Below, in pieces: positions 1-6,355 of a DNA stretch of 9,500 nt. This DNA is from JAGTRP01 sp050259815 (GTDB taxonomy: Bacteria; Pseudomonadota; Gammaproteobacteria; Burkholderiales; Rhodocyclaceae): the NCBI GenBank assembly GCA_050259815.1, contig JBLNBI010000285.1, positions 1-9,500 on the forward strand. The letters are read 5' to 3'. How positions within the stretch are numbered: position 1 is the first letter of the stretch; each line of letters starts with the position of its first letter. A model generated the notes under the pieces. That model was not told where the DNA came from and searched no databases. It saw only the letters and a list, made by a program, of their open reading frames with translations. A program made the position numbers and the translations under genes.

Positions 1-90
1 GATTGGCAAGCCGATGACTCCGAGTCGTTCCAGCTGCTTACGGGGGATGCAACATCAACAATCAATCGCAACGTTACTGGGAGGTGACTC

Positions 91-228
91 ATGGCATGGC
101 AAGAGCTGTTCGGCACTGATATCGGCCTGTTGAGTGTTTTCACGATCGGCTTCGTGGTTGTGATGGCCGTTTTTCTTGGTAAGTATGTCTCCAACAAGAT
201 CGAGGAGGATGCGAAGGGGCAGCACTAA
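91..228 (+). CDS. DUF3149-type small single-pass membrane protein
   Basis: A 45-residue protein with an ATG start preceded by a strong ribosome binding site (GGGAGGTG at 79-86). It opens with MAWQELFGTDIGLLS and continues into one hydrophobic helix at about residues 13-34. It ends in a short charged, cytoplasm-like tail (KYVSNKIEEDAKGQH). The MAWxxLFGxDIGLLS opening matches what I recall of the DUF3149 family, short proteobacterial membrane proteins of unknown function. It appears to be a stand-alone unit: an intrinsic terminator follows 46 bases after its stop, and the next gene is on the opposite strand. No catalytic motif is visible, so no function is assigned. The family call is from recognition of the pattern, not from a search. 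Confidence 0.75.
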   Translation: MAWQELFGTDIGLLSVFTIGFVVVMAVFLGKYVSNKIEEDAKGQH

Positions 229-274
229 TCACCCCCTCGCATGATGTCGGTGCCTATTGGCTTCCGACGCAGAG

Positions 275-309
275 GCCCCTGTCCGGTTTCCGGCAGGGGC
301 TTATCTTTT
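275..309 (+). terminator. Rho-independent terminator after the DUF3149 gene
   Basis: The left arm GCCCCTG-T-CCGG (275-286) pairs with the right arm CCGGCAGGGGC (290-300) around a TTT loop. This gives 11 G/C-rich pairs with a single bulged T at 282. TTATCTTTT (301-309) follows on the + strand. It lies between two convergent genes. The T-rich tail is only on the + side, so it should mainly stop transcripts of the small membrane protein gene, though the hairpin itself could also slow - strand transcription. Confidence 0.85.
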
Positions 310-322
310 GTGTCCTACCTCT

Positions 323-859
323 CTAAAGGGGCGGCAGATCGGCAGTGTGGAAGCCGAAGTGTCCCTTGGCGCGGTCCTCGAAATAGCGTCGCAGGCAAAG
401 AGCGACGCTTCGGAAGGCGATGTCCTCCCAGGGAATATCTGTTTCGGTCACCAGTGAGGTTTCAAGGCTTTCTTCGCCCGGGGCGAAATCCGGTGTTGCC
501 AAATGGCCGCGGTAGAACAGATGCACCTGGTTGATATGGGCGACATTCACCATGGCGAAGGGCTTTCCCACGATGACCTGGGCACAAGCCTCTTCGAGAG
601 TTTCCCGGGCCGCTGCTTCGGCGGTCGTTTCACCGTTCTCCATGAAGCCGGCGGGCAGCGTCCAGTAGCCGAGGCGGGGTTCAATGGCACGGCGACATAG
701 GAGGATGCGGTCTTCCCAGTTGGCTACACAGCCTACAACGAGACGTGGGTTCTCATAATGAATATGCCCGCAGTGATCGCAGACATGGCGGGGAAGGCTG
801 TCTCCGGCCGGAATGCGCAGGCTGACCGGTGATGCGCATTGGGTGCAGAACTTGATCAC
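323..859 (-). CDS. Nudix hydrolase with N-terminal zinc ribbon
   Basis: A 178-residue protein when started at GTG 859. Nudix enzymes hydrolyse nucleoside-diphosphate-linked compounds. The substrate here cannot be read from sequence, although zinc-ribbon Nudix proteins include NADH pyrophosphatase-like enzymes. Two Cys pairs (C5/C8 and C27/C30) form a zinc ribbon directly after the start. The Nudix box begins at G71: GFMENGE, seven residues, then RETLEE (E77, R85, E86, E89, E90), with the metal-binding glutamates intact. The consensus glycine after the EE pair is replaced by Cys, in the form EEAC. An in-frame ATG at 901 would add 14 residues (MLNWDQFTYWQSIP). I prefer GTG because relatives as I recall them start just before the first Cys. 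Neither start has a clear ribosome binding site. The gene is divergent from the motility operon with no evident functional link. Confidence 0.88.
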   Translation of the reverse strand: MIKFCTQCASPVSLRIPAGDSLPRHVCDHCGHIHYENPRLVVGCVANWEDRILLCRRAIEPRLGYWTLPAGFMENGETTAEAAARETLEEACAQVIVGKPFAMVNVAHINQVHLFYRGHLATPDFAPGEESLETSLVTETDIPWEDIAFRSVALCLRRYFEDRAKGHFGFHTADLPPL

Positions 860-950
860 GGGTATGGATTGCCAATAGGTGAATTGATCCCAGTTTAACA
901 TCGTGGCGCCGAGGCTTGCCCCTGCAGGATGCCTTCACGTATCGAATGCT

Positions 951-980
951 TTGCGCCCCGTGGATCATCGTGGCTACAAT
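951..980 (+). promoter_or_regulatory. Possible sigma70-type promoter for the motA operon
   Basis: TTGCGC (951-956) and TACAAT (975-980) are separated by 18 bases. They lie about 60 bases upstream of the motA ATG, in the divergent intergenic region. The -10 element differs from TATAAT at one position, while the -35 is weaker. I did not find a convincing sigma28 site (TAAA-N15-GCCGATAA type) in the same stretch. A start near 986-988 would give a leader of about 50 bases containing the stem-loop at 1001-1022. Confidence 0.4.
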
Positions 981-1000
981 AGCGGCGCTAATAAGGATAT

Positions 1001-1022
1001 CGGCGCCCGCTTGGTGGCGCCG
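1001..1022 (+). promoter_or_regulatory. GC-only stem-loop in the motA leader
   Basis: CGGCGCC (1001-1007) and GGCGCCG (1016-1022) are perfect inverted repeats around an 8-base loop (CGCTTGGT). The hairpin ends four bases before the motA ribosome binding site (AGGGGGA, 1026-1032). This position could affect ribosome loading or serve as a regulator site. The same GGCGCC hexamer also occurs at 905-910. The structure is seen directly; any function is inferred. Confidence 0.4.
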
Positions 1023-1037
1023 GGCAGGGGGATTCGG

Positions 1038-1898
1038 ATGTTCGTCATTGTCGGGTATGTGGTCATTCTGGGCGCTGTGCTCGGCGGCTTCGCCATGGCA
1101 GGCGGCCATTTAGGGTCACTCCTTCAGCCTGTCGAACTCATCATCATCGCCGGCGCCGCTGGCGGCGCATTCTTCGTATCCAACTCGCCGACCAACATCA
1201 AGGCGGTCTTCAAGGCGATGCCGAGTTGCCTGAAGGGGTCCCGTTTCAACAAGACCCTCTACATGGACTTGCTGGCCCTTCTTTACGAAATCCTGAGCAA
1301 GGTTCGGAAAGAGGGCTTGATGTCCATCGAAGGGGATGTCGAAAATCCCGAATCGAGCCCGATTTTCGGGAAATACCCGGCCATCACCGCAGACCACCAT
1401 GCCGTCGAGTTCCTTACCGACTATCTGCGCATGATGGTGGGGGGCAATCTCAACGCTTTCGAGATCGAGAATCTGATGGATTCCGAGATGGAGACTCACC
1501 ATCAGCAGGCCCATGTGCCGGTTGCTGCCCTGGCGCGCGTGGCGGACGGCATGCCCGCGTTCGGTATCGTCGCGGCCGTGATGGGGGTGGTCCACACCAT
1601 GGAGTCAGTCGGCATTCCCCCTTCGGAACTGGGCAAACTTATTGCCGCGGCCCTGGTGGGTACCTTCCTCGGTATTCTGCTTTCCTACGGCTTTATCGCT
1701 CCTCTCAGCACCCTCCTGGAACAGAAGGCGGAAGAGGAGGGCAAGATGTACCAGTGCATGAAGGCTGTTCTGCTTGCATCCATGTCGGGCTACGCGCCTC
1801 AGGTTGCGGTCGAATTCGGCCGCAAGGTGCTTTATACCCATCATCGTCCGACCTTCATCGAACTTGAAGAGGACCTCAAGTCCCGCAAGGGCAAGTAA
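1038..1898 (+). CDS. motA: Flagellar motor stator protein MotA
   Basis: A 286-residue inner-membrane protein that forms, with MotB, the proton-driven stator turning the flagellar rotor. Four hydrophobic segments are visible, at about 2-21, 33-48, 171-190 and 198-223. The key residues fall at the same numbers as in E. coli MotA: R90 and E98 in the cytoplasmic loop (KVRKEGLMSIEGD), which contact FliG, and P173 (DGMPAFG) and P222 (GFIAPL), which couple proton flow to movement. The reading frame stays open upstream to a GTG at 903. ATG 1038 is chosen because AGGGGGA at 1026-1032 precedes it and MFVIVGYVVI is the usual MotA N-terminus. It is the first gene of the motility operon, and motB starts 32 bases after its stop. 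Length matches the family (about 285-295). Confidence 0.97.
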   Translation: MFVIVGYVVILGAVLGGFAMAGGHLGSLLQPVELIIIAGAAGGAFFVSNSPTNIKAVFKAMPSCLKGSRFNKTLYMDLLALLYEILSKVRKEGLMSIEGDVENPESSPIFGKYPAITADHHAVEFLTDYLRMMVGGNLNAFEIENLMDSEMETHHQQAHVPVAALARVADGMPAFGIVAAVMGVVHTMESVGIPPSELGKLIAAALVGTFLGILLSYGFIAPLSTLLEQKAEEEGKMYQCMKAVLLASMSGYAPQVAVEFGRKVLYTHHRPTFIELEEDLKSRKGK

Positions 1899-1930
1899 CC
1901 CGGTTGTCCGAAGCCCTGAACTGAGCCGCC

Positions 1931-2881
1931 ATGAGCGACGATTCCCAGCGTCCAATAATCGTCAAGAAGATCAAGAAGGGTGGCCACGGCCATCACGGCG
2001 GGGCCTGGAAGATCGCCTATGCCGACTTCGTGACGGCCATGATGGCCTTCTTCCTCCTCATGTGGCTGCTAGGTTCGACGGCCAAGGGGGATTTTGAGGG
2101 CATCGCCGAATACTTCAAGACTCCCCTCAAGGTCGCCCTGCAGGGGGGTACCGGCTCCGGCGACTCTTCCAGCGTCGTCAAGGGCGGTGGCAAGGATTTG
2201 ACTCGCCAGGCTGGCCAGGTGAAGCGGGGCGATATCGAGAGTGATACCAGGAAATTCGCCCTGAAGGAAACCACCCTCGAATATCAGCGCAAGGAGCGGG
2301 AAGCCCTGGAGGACCTGAAGGGGCGGATCGAGCGGGCTATCGGTGAAAACCCACAACTCGCCCAATTCAAGAATCAAATCCTGCTGGATATTTCCGCGGA
2401 AGGGCTGCGCATCCAGATCGTGGATGAGCAGAACCGGCCCATGTTCGATTCCAGCAGTGCCGAGCTGAAACCCTACACCAAGGACATCCTCCGGCAGATC
2501 GGCAAGACCCTCAATGCCGTTCCCAACCGCATCAGCCTTGCCGGACACACCGATGCCGCCCAGTTTTCCGGCGGCGAGCGAGGATTTTCCAACTGGGAAT
2601 TGTCCGCCAACCGGGCCAACGCCTCCCGCCGCGAGCTGATCATCGGTGGGATGGAGGAGCCCAAGGTCCTGCGGGTGGTGGGGCTTGCCTCGTCAGTACT
2701 GTTCGACAAGAATGATCCCCTGAATCCCGTCAATCGCCGCATCAGCATCATTGTCATGAACAAAAAGACTGAAATGGCGGTGTTGCAGGAGGAAGGTCCG
2801 GAAACCGATATCGGAACACAGGACAAGGCGACCCCGGAAAACCTTAAATTACCCGTCAGCGGCAAGGCACCGGCCGGATAA
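1931..2881 (+). CDS. motB: Flagellar motor stator protein MotB
   Basis: A 316-residue partner of MotA that anchors the stator to peptidoglycan. The N-terminus is basic and His/Gly-rich (KKIKKGGHGHHGG). One membrane helix follows at about 29-48 and carries the proton-binding Asp32 (AYADFVTAMM), at the same number as in E. coli. Residues about 53-66 (GDFEGIAEYFKTPL) correspond to the plug that keeps unassembled stators from leaking protons. A charged periplasmic linker, rich in Lys/Glu at 100-140, leads to an OmpA-like peptidoglycan-binding domain at about 160-277. This contains LAGHTDA (203-209), NWELSANRANASRREL (221-236) and NRRISI. The last 40 residues are low-complexity and probably disordered. 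No strong ribosome binding site precedes the ATG, so translation may be coupled to motA, 32 bases upstream. Confidence 0.97.
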   Translation: MSDDSQRPIIVKKIKKGGHGHHGGAWKIAYADFVTAMMAFFLLMWLLGSTAKGDFEGIAEYFKTPLKVALQGGTGSGDSSSVVKGGGKDLTRQAGQVKRGDIESDTRKFALKETTLEYQRKEREALEDLKGRIERAIGENPQLAQFKNQILLDISAEGLRIQIVDEQNRPMFDSSSAELKPYTKDILRQIGKTLNAVPNRISLAGHTDAAQFSGGERGFSNWELSANRANASRRELIIGGMEEPKVLRVVGLASSVLFDKNDPLNPVNRRISIIVMNKKTEMAVLQEEGPETDIGTQDKATPENLKLPVSGKAPAG

Positions 2882-2923
2882 GCATCGACTGAGAGCCTTA
2901 GGGGGCGGACTCGTGAGGGGACA

Positions 2924-3589
2924 ATGAGCGGCAGTATGACACCGCGGTGGGTAGGGCTGGGCTGGTCTGCGACGACTGTTATGGTCGTTCTGGCCATTGA
3001 GCCGGCTGCCCGCAGTGCCACCGTGGTTGTCGGTTTCGGCCTGGTGGTGGCTGGCTGGCTTATCGTGCCGCTTTTACTTTCCCGAAACGACGCCATGCCG
3101 TCCGAAGCTCGTGCCGGGGATGTCCCGAATTCAACGGCTCTCGGCCGCAGCCAGCAATCCGTCCAGCGGGCGGCCCCGGATATGACCTTCGCCTTGACCT
3201 CCAAGGACAGTGTCGAAAAGGCCTTGGCCGGTATCGAAGCCATGAACGAGCGGACCGGCGCCACCGTCGCCGAACTCAACCAGATCGCCGAGCAGGTCGG
3301 GCAGTCCGTCAACCAGGCCATCGTTTCGCTCCAGTTCCAGGATATGGTGACCCAGCTTCTGGACCATGTGACCGAGCGCCTGCGTGTGATGGCGGAACTG
3401 ACGGGGGATGGGCAGGCAATCGCCGCCCTGGGTGACGTCGCGAATCCGCAGACAGCCGACCGAACCCTGGATGCCCTACGGGATTATGCGGATGGGCTCG
3501 TACGTCGGCTCGTCGAGTTCAACAGGAATACCAATGCAAACCCGGTTCGACAGGCGCAATATGCCAGTGGCGACGTTGAACTGTTCTGA
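2924..3589 (+). CDS. Membrane-anchored CheZ-like chemotaxis protein
   Basis: A 221-residue protein. Two hydrophobic stretches, at about 9-25 and 31-53, are separated by a short EPAAR turn, giving a membrane hairpin. A Ser/Gln/Ala linker follows, then a helical region at about 95-160 with the block SLQFQDMVTQLLDHV (135-149). This carries D140-x3-Q144, the DxxxQ arrangement used by CheZ (E. coli D143/Q147 in FQDLTGQ) to remove phosphate from CheY-P. The protein ends in GDVELF, which resembles the acidic, Phe-ending CheY-binding tail of CheZ (DLLDSLGF). It lies 42 bases after motB and 17 bases before cheY, where a CheY-P phosphatase would make sense. Automated annotation may call it a methyl-accepting chemotaxis protein, but it has no MCP hairpin tip. 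The phosphatase role is inferred from the motifs and the context. Confidence 0.7.
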   Translation: MSGSMTPRWVGLGWSATTVMVVLAIEPAARSATVVVGFGLVVAGWLIVPLLLSRNDAMPSEARAGDVPNSTALGRSQQSVQRAAPDMTFALTSKDSVEKALAGIEAMNERTGATVAELNQIAEQVGQSVNQAIVSLQFQDMVTQLLDHVTERLRVMAELTGDGQAIAALGDVANPQTADRTLDALRDYADGLVRRLVEFNRNTNANPVRQAQYASGDVELF

Positions 3590-3606
3590 TTCATAAAGAG
3601 GAAAAC

Positions 3607-3972
3607 ATGGCTAAGACCATTCTTGCAGTCGACGATTCCGCCTCCATCCGCCAGATGGTGTCCTTTACGCTCAAGAGCGCGGGCTATGAGGTGGTGGAGG
3701 CGGTGGATGGGATGGACGGTCTGGAAAAGGCCAAGACCAAGAGCATCAATCTGGTCCTCACCGACCAGAACATGCCCCGCATGGATGGGCTGTCCCTGAT
3801 CAAGAGCCTGCGTGCCATGCCCCAGTACGCGGCAGTGCCCATCCTCATGCTGACCACCGAATCCTCCGACGCCATGAAGACCCAGGGGCGGGCAGCGGGG
3901 GCCACCGGCTGGCTGGTCAAGCCGTTCGACCCGCAGAAGCTCATCGAAGTCGTGCGCAAGGTCATCGGCTGA
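3607..3972 (+). CDS. cheY: Chemotaxis response regulator CheY
   Basis: A 121-residue single-domain receiver that is phosphorylated by CheA and carries the signal to the flagellar switch. The acidic pocket is D9/D10, the phosphorylation site is D53 (LTDQNMPRMDG), the switch threonine is T83 (MLTTES), and the conserved lysine is K105 (LVKPF). The residue equivalent to E. coli Tyr106 is W102 (GATGWLVKPF), where many CheYs have Tyr. There is no output domain. A good ribosome binding site (AAAGAGGA) ends four bases before the ATG. It follows the CheZ-like gene by 17 bases and precedes cheA by 87, which places it in a typical mot-che operon. Other CheY-like adaptor roles are possible, but the context argues for CheY itself. 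Confidence 0.93.
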   Translation: MAKTILAVDDSASIRQMVSFTLKSAGYEVVEAVDGMDGLEKAKTKSINLVLTDQNMPRMDGLSLIKSLRAMPQYAAVPILMLTTESSDAMKTQGRAAGATGWLVKPFDPQKLIEVVRKVIG

Positions 3973-4059
3973 GGCCGGTATCCATGTGCCAAGGGAGCGG
4001 CCCATCAAAGCCTTGCATCGGAAGCCGGCCGGCTGTGGCCCGCGCCAAGGGGAGATAGC

Positions 4060-6339
4060 ATGGCTATCGACATGACTCAGTTCTACCAGGTGTTCTTCGA
4101 GGAATCGGCGGAACACCTGGCGGAGATGGAATCCCTACTGCTCGATCTGGACGTGGATAACCCCGATCCGGAACAGCTGAACGCCATATTCCGGGCAGCG
4201 CACTCCATCAAGGGGAGTGCCGGCACCTTTGGTTTTACCGATCTGGCCGAGACGACCCACATCCTGGAAAACCTGCTGGACCAAATCCGTAAGCAGGAGC
4301 TTGCCCTCCGGGCGGATATGGTGGATGCCTTCCTCGAGGCCGGCGACGTTCTCAAGTCCATGTTGGCGGCCCATCAGGGCCAGGGACAGGCTGATCCGTT
4401 GGCCGTCGAGAGCGTGCGGGACCGCCTGCGGCAGTTGTCGGGTGCGGCGGTTGAACCGCCTGCGGCGCGGGGGTCCGCAGTCCAGGGGGCCATGACTGAA
4501 CCAGCCGCCAGCAGCCGGCGGTTCGATATCCAGTTCGTGCCCACTGCCGCGGCGGCGACCGGAAAGGGAGTCGAGCATTTCATCGAAGACCTGGGAGCCC
4601 TGGGGGCGGTGGAGGTTGTTTGCCGCCCGGATGGGGCGCCCGACGGCATCGGCCTTTGGCAGCTCAAACTGACGACGGCGGCGGATCGGGACGCCTTTTC
4701 GGAGCAGCTGGATTTCATCGCCGACAGCGGCGCCTGGCGCATTACCGAGGACAAGTCGGTAATGCCCGATGGCCAGGAGGCCTTCGGTTTCTTCAGCGAC
4801 TCGCCGGGTGTGCCCGAGGACGAACAGGGGTACGGGTTCTTTGAGCCGCTGCCCGCTACGCCTGCAGCGCAGTCTGCCCAGGACGAAAGCTACGGCTTCT
4901 TCGAGCCCTTGCCCGCGCCAGTCGGCGAGCCTGCGGTGATTGAGAGCGAGGGTTACGGCTTTTTCGAGCCCTTGCCGTCCCCTCCTGCCGCCGAGCCGTC
5001 ACCGGTGGTGGAGGAGGGGGAGGGCTATGGCTTCTTCGCCCCGCTTCCCGCTCCCGTACCGGCTCCCGCCCCGGCGGCGGTCAAGGCGGCCGTGGAACCG
5101 ATTCCCGCCAAACCGCCCGCCAAACCCGCCAAATCCAGTGCTCCCACGGCCGGGGCCGGCGACTCGTCCATCCGGGTCAGCGTGGAAAAGGTGGACCAGC
5201 TCATCAATCTGGTCGGCGAACTGGTGATCACCCAGGCCATGCTGTTGCAGACGGCCATGAAGATGCAGGATGCGGCGCCGGAACGCCTGCTCACCGGCCT
5301 GACCCAGCTCGAGCGCAATACCCGGGATCTGCAGGAATCAGTCATGTCCATCCGGATGCTGCCGATTTCCTTCGTGTTCTCCCGCTTTCCACGGGTGGTC
5401 CGGGACCTTTCCGCCAAGCTCGGCAAGCAGGTGGAGCTGAAGACTTCCGGGGAAACCACGGAACTGGACAAGGGCCTCATCGAGCGCATCGCCGATCCGC
5501 TCACCCACCTCATCCGCAATAGCCTGGACCACGGCATCGAGCTGCCGGAGCAGCGGGTCGCCGCCGGCAAGAGCCCGGTCGGGACCATCACCCTCAAGGC
5601 CTACCACCAGGGCGGCAATATCGTCATCGAGGTGGGCGACGACGGCGCAGGCCTCAATCGCCAGAAAATCCTTGCCAAGGCCCGGGAAAAGGGGCTTTCC
5701 GTGTCGGAGCAGATGACCGACCAGGAAGTCTTCGGGCTCATATTCGAAGCGGGATTCTCCACGGCAGAGCAGGTGACCGACGTCTCCGGCCGGGGGGTCG
5801 GCATGGACGTGGTCCGTAAGAACATCAACGCCATGGGCGGCCGGGTGGAAATCGAATCCATGGCCGGCATCGGCACCCGCATGACCGTACGCCTGCCGCT
5901 CACCCTGGCCATCCTGGATGGCATGTCCGTGGCGGTGGGGGACCAGACCTACATCCTGCCCCTGTCTTCGGTGGTGGAATCCCTCCAGCCCCGGGCCGAG
6001 GACATCAAGACCCTTTCCAACCAGGCGCGGGTCGTCCAGGTGCGGGGAGAATACCTGCCGGTGGTCGTCCTGCACGAGCTTTTCGGGCTGCAATCCTGCT
6101 GGAGCAGCTTTACCCAGGGCATCATGGTGGTGCTCGACGCCGATGGCGCCAAGGCGGCCCTGTTCGTGGATGCCCTGGTCGGCCAGCACCAGGTGGTGAT
6201 CAAGAGCCTGGAGGCCAATTACCGGCGGGTGCAGGGCGTTTCCGGCGCAACCATCATGGGCGATGGCCACGTCGCCCTGATCCTGGACGTGCCGGCCATC
6301 GCCGGCCTGGCCCGGACCACTATGCAGAAGGCCGCCTGA
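4060..6339 (+). CDS. cheA: Chemotaxis histidine kinase CheA
   Basis: A 759-residue cytoplasmic kinase that works in receptor arrays and phosphorylates CheY. Domains in order: P1/HPt at about 1-105 with phospho-accepting H48 (AAHSIKGSAGTFGF); a P2-type response-regulator-binding domain at about 153-231; a linker at 240-335 with five spaced GYGFFEPLP-like repeats; and a Pro/Ala/Lys linker to about 366. Then come P3 dimerisation helices at about 368-430 and a P4 GHKL kinase domain with N box HLIRNSLDHGIE (483-494), G1 DDGAGL (527-532) and G2 GRGVGMDVVR (577-586). P5, the CheW-like domain, occupies about 612-750. All catalytic motifs look intact. The total exceeds E. coli CheA (654 residues) mainly because of the linker. 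GGGGAG at 4048-4053 supports ATG 4060. cheW begins 16 bases after the stop. Confidence 0.97.
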   Translation: MAIDMTQFYQVFFEESAEHLAEMESLLLDLDVDNPDPEQLNAIFRAAHSIKGSAGTFGFTDLAETTHILENLLDQIRKQELALRADMVDAFLEAGDVLKSMLAAHQGQGQADPLAVESVRDRLRQLSGAAVEPPAARGSAVQGAMTEPAASSRRFDIQFVPTAAAATGKGVEHFIEDLGALGAVEVVCRPDGAPDGIGLWQLKLTTAADRDAFSEQLDFIADSGAWRITEDKSVMPDGQEAFGFFSDSPGVPEDEQGYGFFEPLPATPAAQSAQDESYGFFEPLPAPVGEPAVIESEGYGFFEPLPSPPAAEPSPVVEEGEGYGFFAPLPAPVPAPAPAAVKAAVEPIPAKPPAKPAKSSAPTAGAGDSSIRVSVEKVDQLINLVGELVITQAMLLQTAMKMQDAAPERLLTGLTQLERNTRDLQESVMSIRMLPISFVFSRFPRVVRDLSAKLGKQVELKTSGETTELDKGLIERIADPLTHLIRNSLDHGIELPEQRVAAGKSPVGTITLKAYHQGGNIVIEVGDDGAGLNRQKILAKAREKGLSVSEQMTDQEVFGLIFEAGFSTAEQVTDVSGRGVGMDVVRKNINAMGGRVEIESMAGIGTRMTVRLPLTLAILDGMSVAVGDQTYILPLSSVVESLQPRAEDIKTLSNQARVVQVRGEYLPVVVLHELFGLQSCWSSFTQGIMVVLDADGAKAALFVDALVGQHQVVIKSLEANYRRVQGVSGATIMGDGHVALILDVPAIAGLARTTMQKAA
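4780..5052 (+). repeat. Five spaced GYGFFEPLP peptide repeats in the CheA linker
   Basis: Five copies of a 10-residue motif lie within cheA: AFGFFSDSPG (4780-4809), GYGFFEPLPA (4828-4857), SYGFFEPLPA (4888-4917), GYGFFEPLPS (4951-4980) and GYGFFAPLPA (5023-5052). The start-to-start spacing is 48, 60, 63 and 72 bases. Between them the sequence is Pro/Ala/Glu-rich and not conserved. The copies use different synonymous codons (TAC/TAT, GGG/GGC, TTC/TTT, CCG/CCC, CTG/TTG/CTT), so the peptide rather than the DNA seems to be maintained. They look like short linear binding motifs in a disordered linker. The binding partner is unknown. Confidence 0.85.
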
Positions 6340-6355
6340 CGGCCGAGGAGAAAGA

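Noticed and set aside
1..87. Open + strand frame from the window edge ending at TGA 85-87 (DWQADDSESFQLL and on)
   Set aside because: Only 28 codons, with no recognisable motif, and it overlaps the ribosome binding site of the next gene. It could be the tail of an upstream gene, but nothing supports that here. No convincing promoter was found in these bases either.
241..534. 97-codon + strand frame overlapping the terminator and the Nudix 3' end
   Set aside because: An Arg/Pro/Gly-rich shadow frame that runs through an intrinsic terminator and antisense to a well-supported gene.
323..901. ATG 901 start for the Nudix gene
   Set aside because: It adds 14 residues before the zinc ribbon, where relatives as I recall them begin near MKFC. 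It has no ribosome binding site. It remains a possible alternative, since GTG 859 also lacks a clear one.
903..1037. N-terminal extension of motA from GTG 903
   Set aside because: It would add 45 residues unlike any MotA N-terminus, has no ribosome binding site and runs through the likely promoter. AGGGGGA before ATG 1038 and the match to E. coli residue numbering support the shorter form.
4023..4034. 12-bp perfect palindrome AGCCGGCCGGCT in the cheY-cheA gap
   Set aside because: Short, made almost wholly of GC repeats, with no T-run after it and no second copy, so chance in GC-rich DNA is likely. It is not a terminator.
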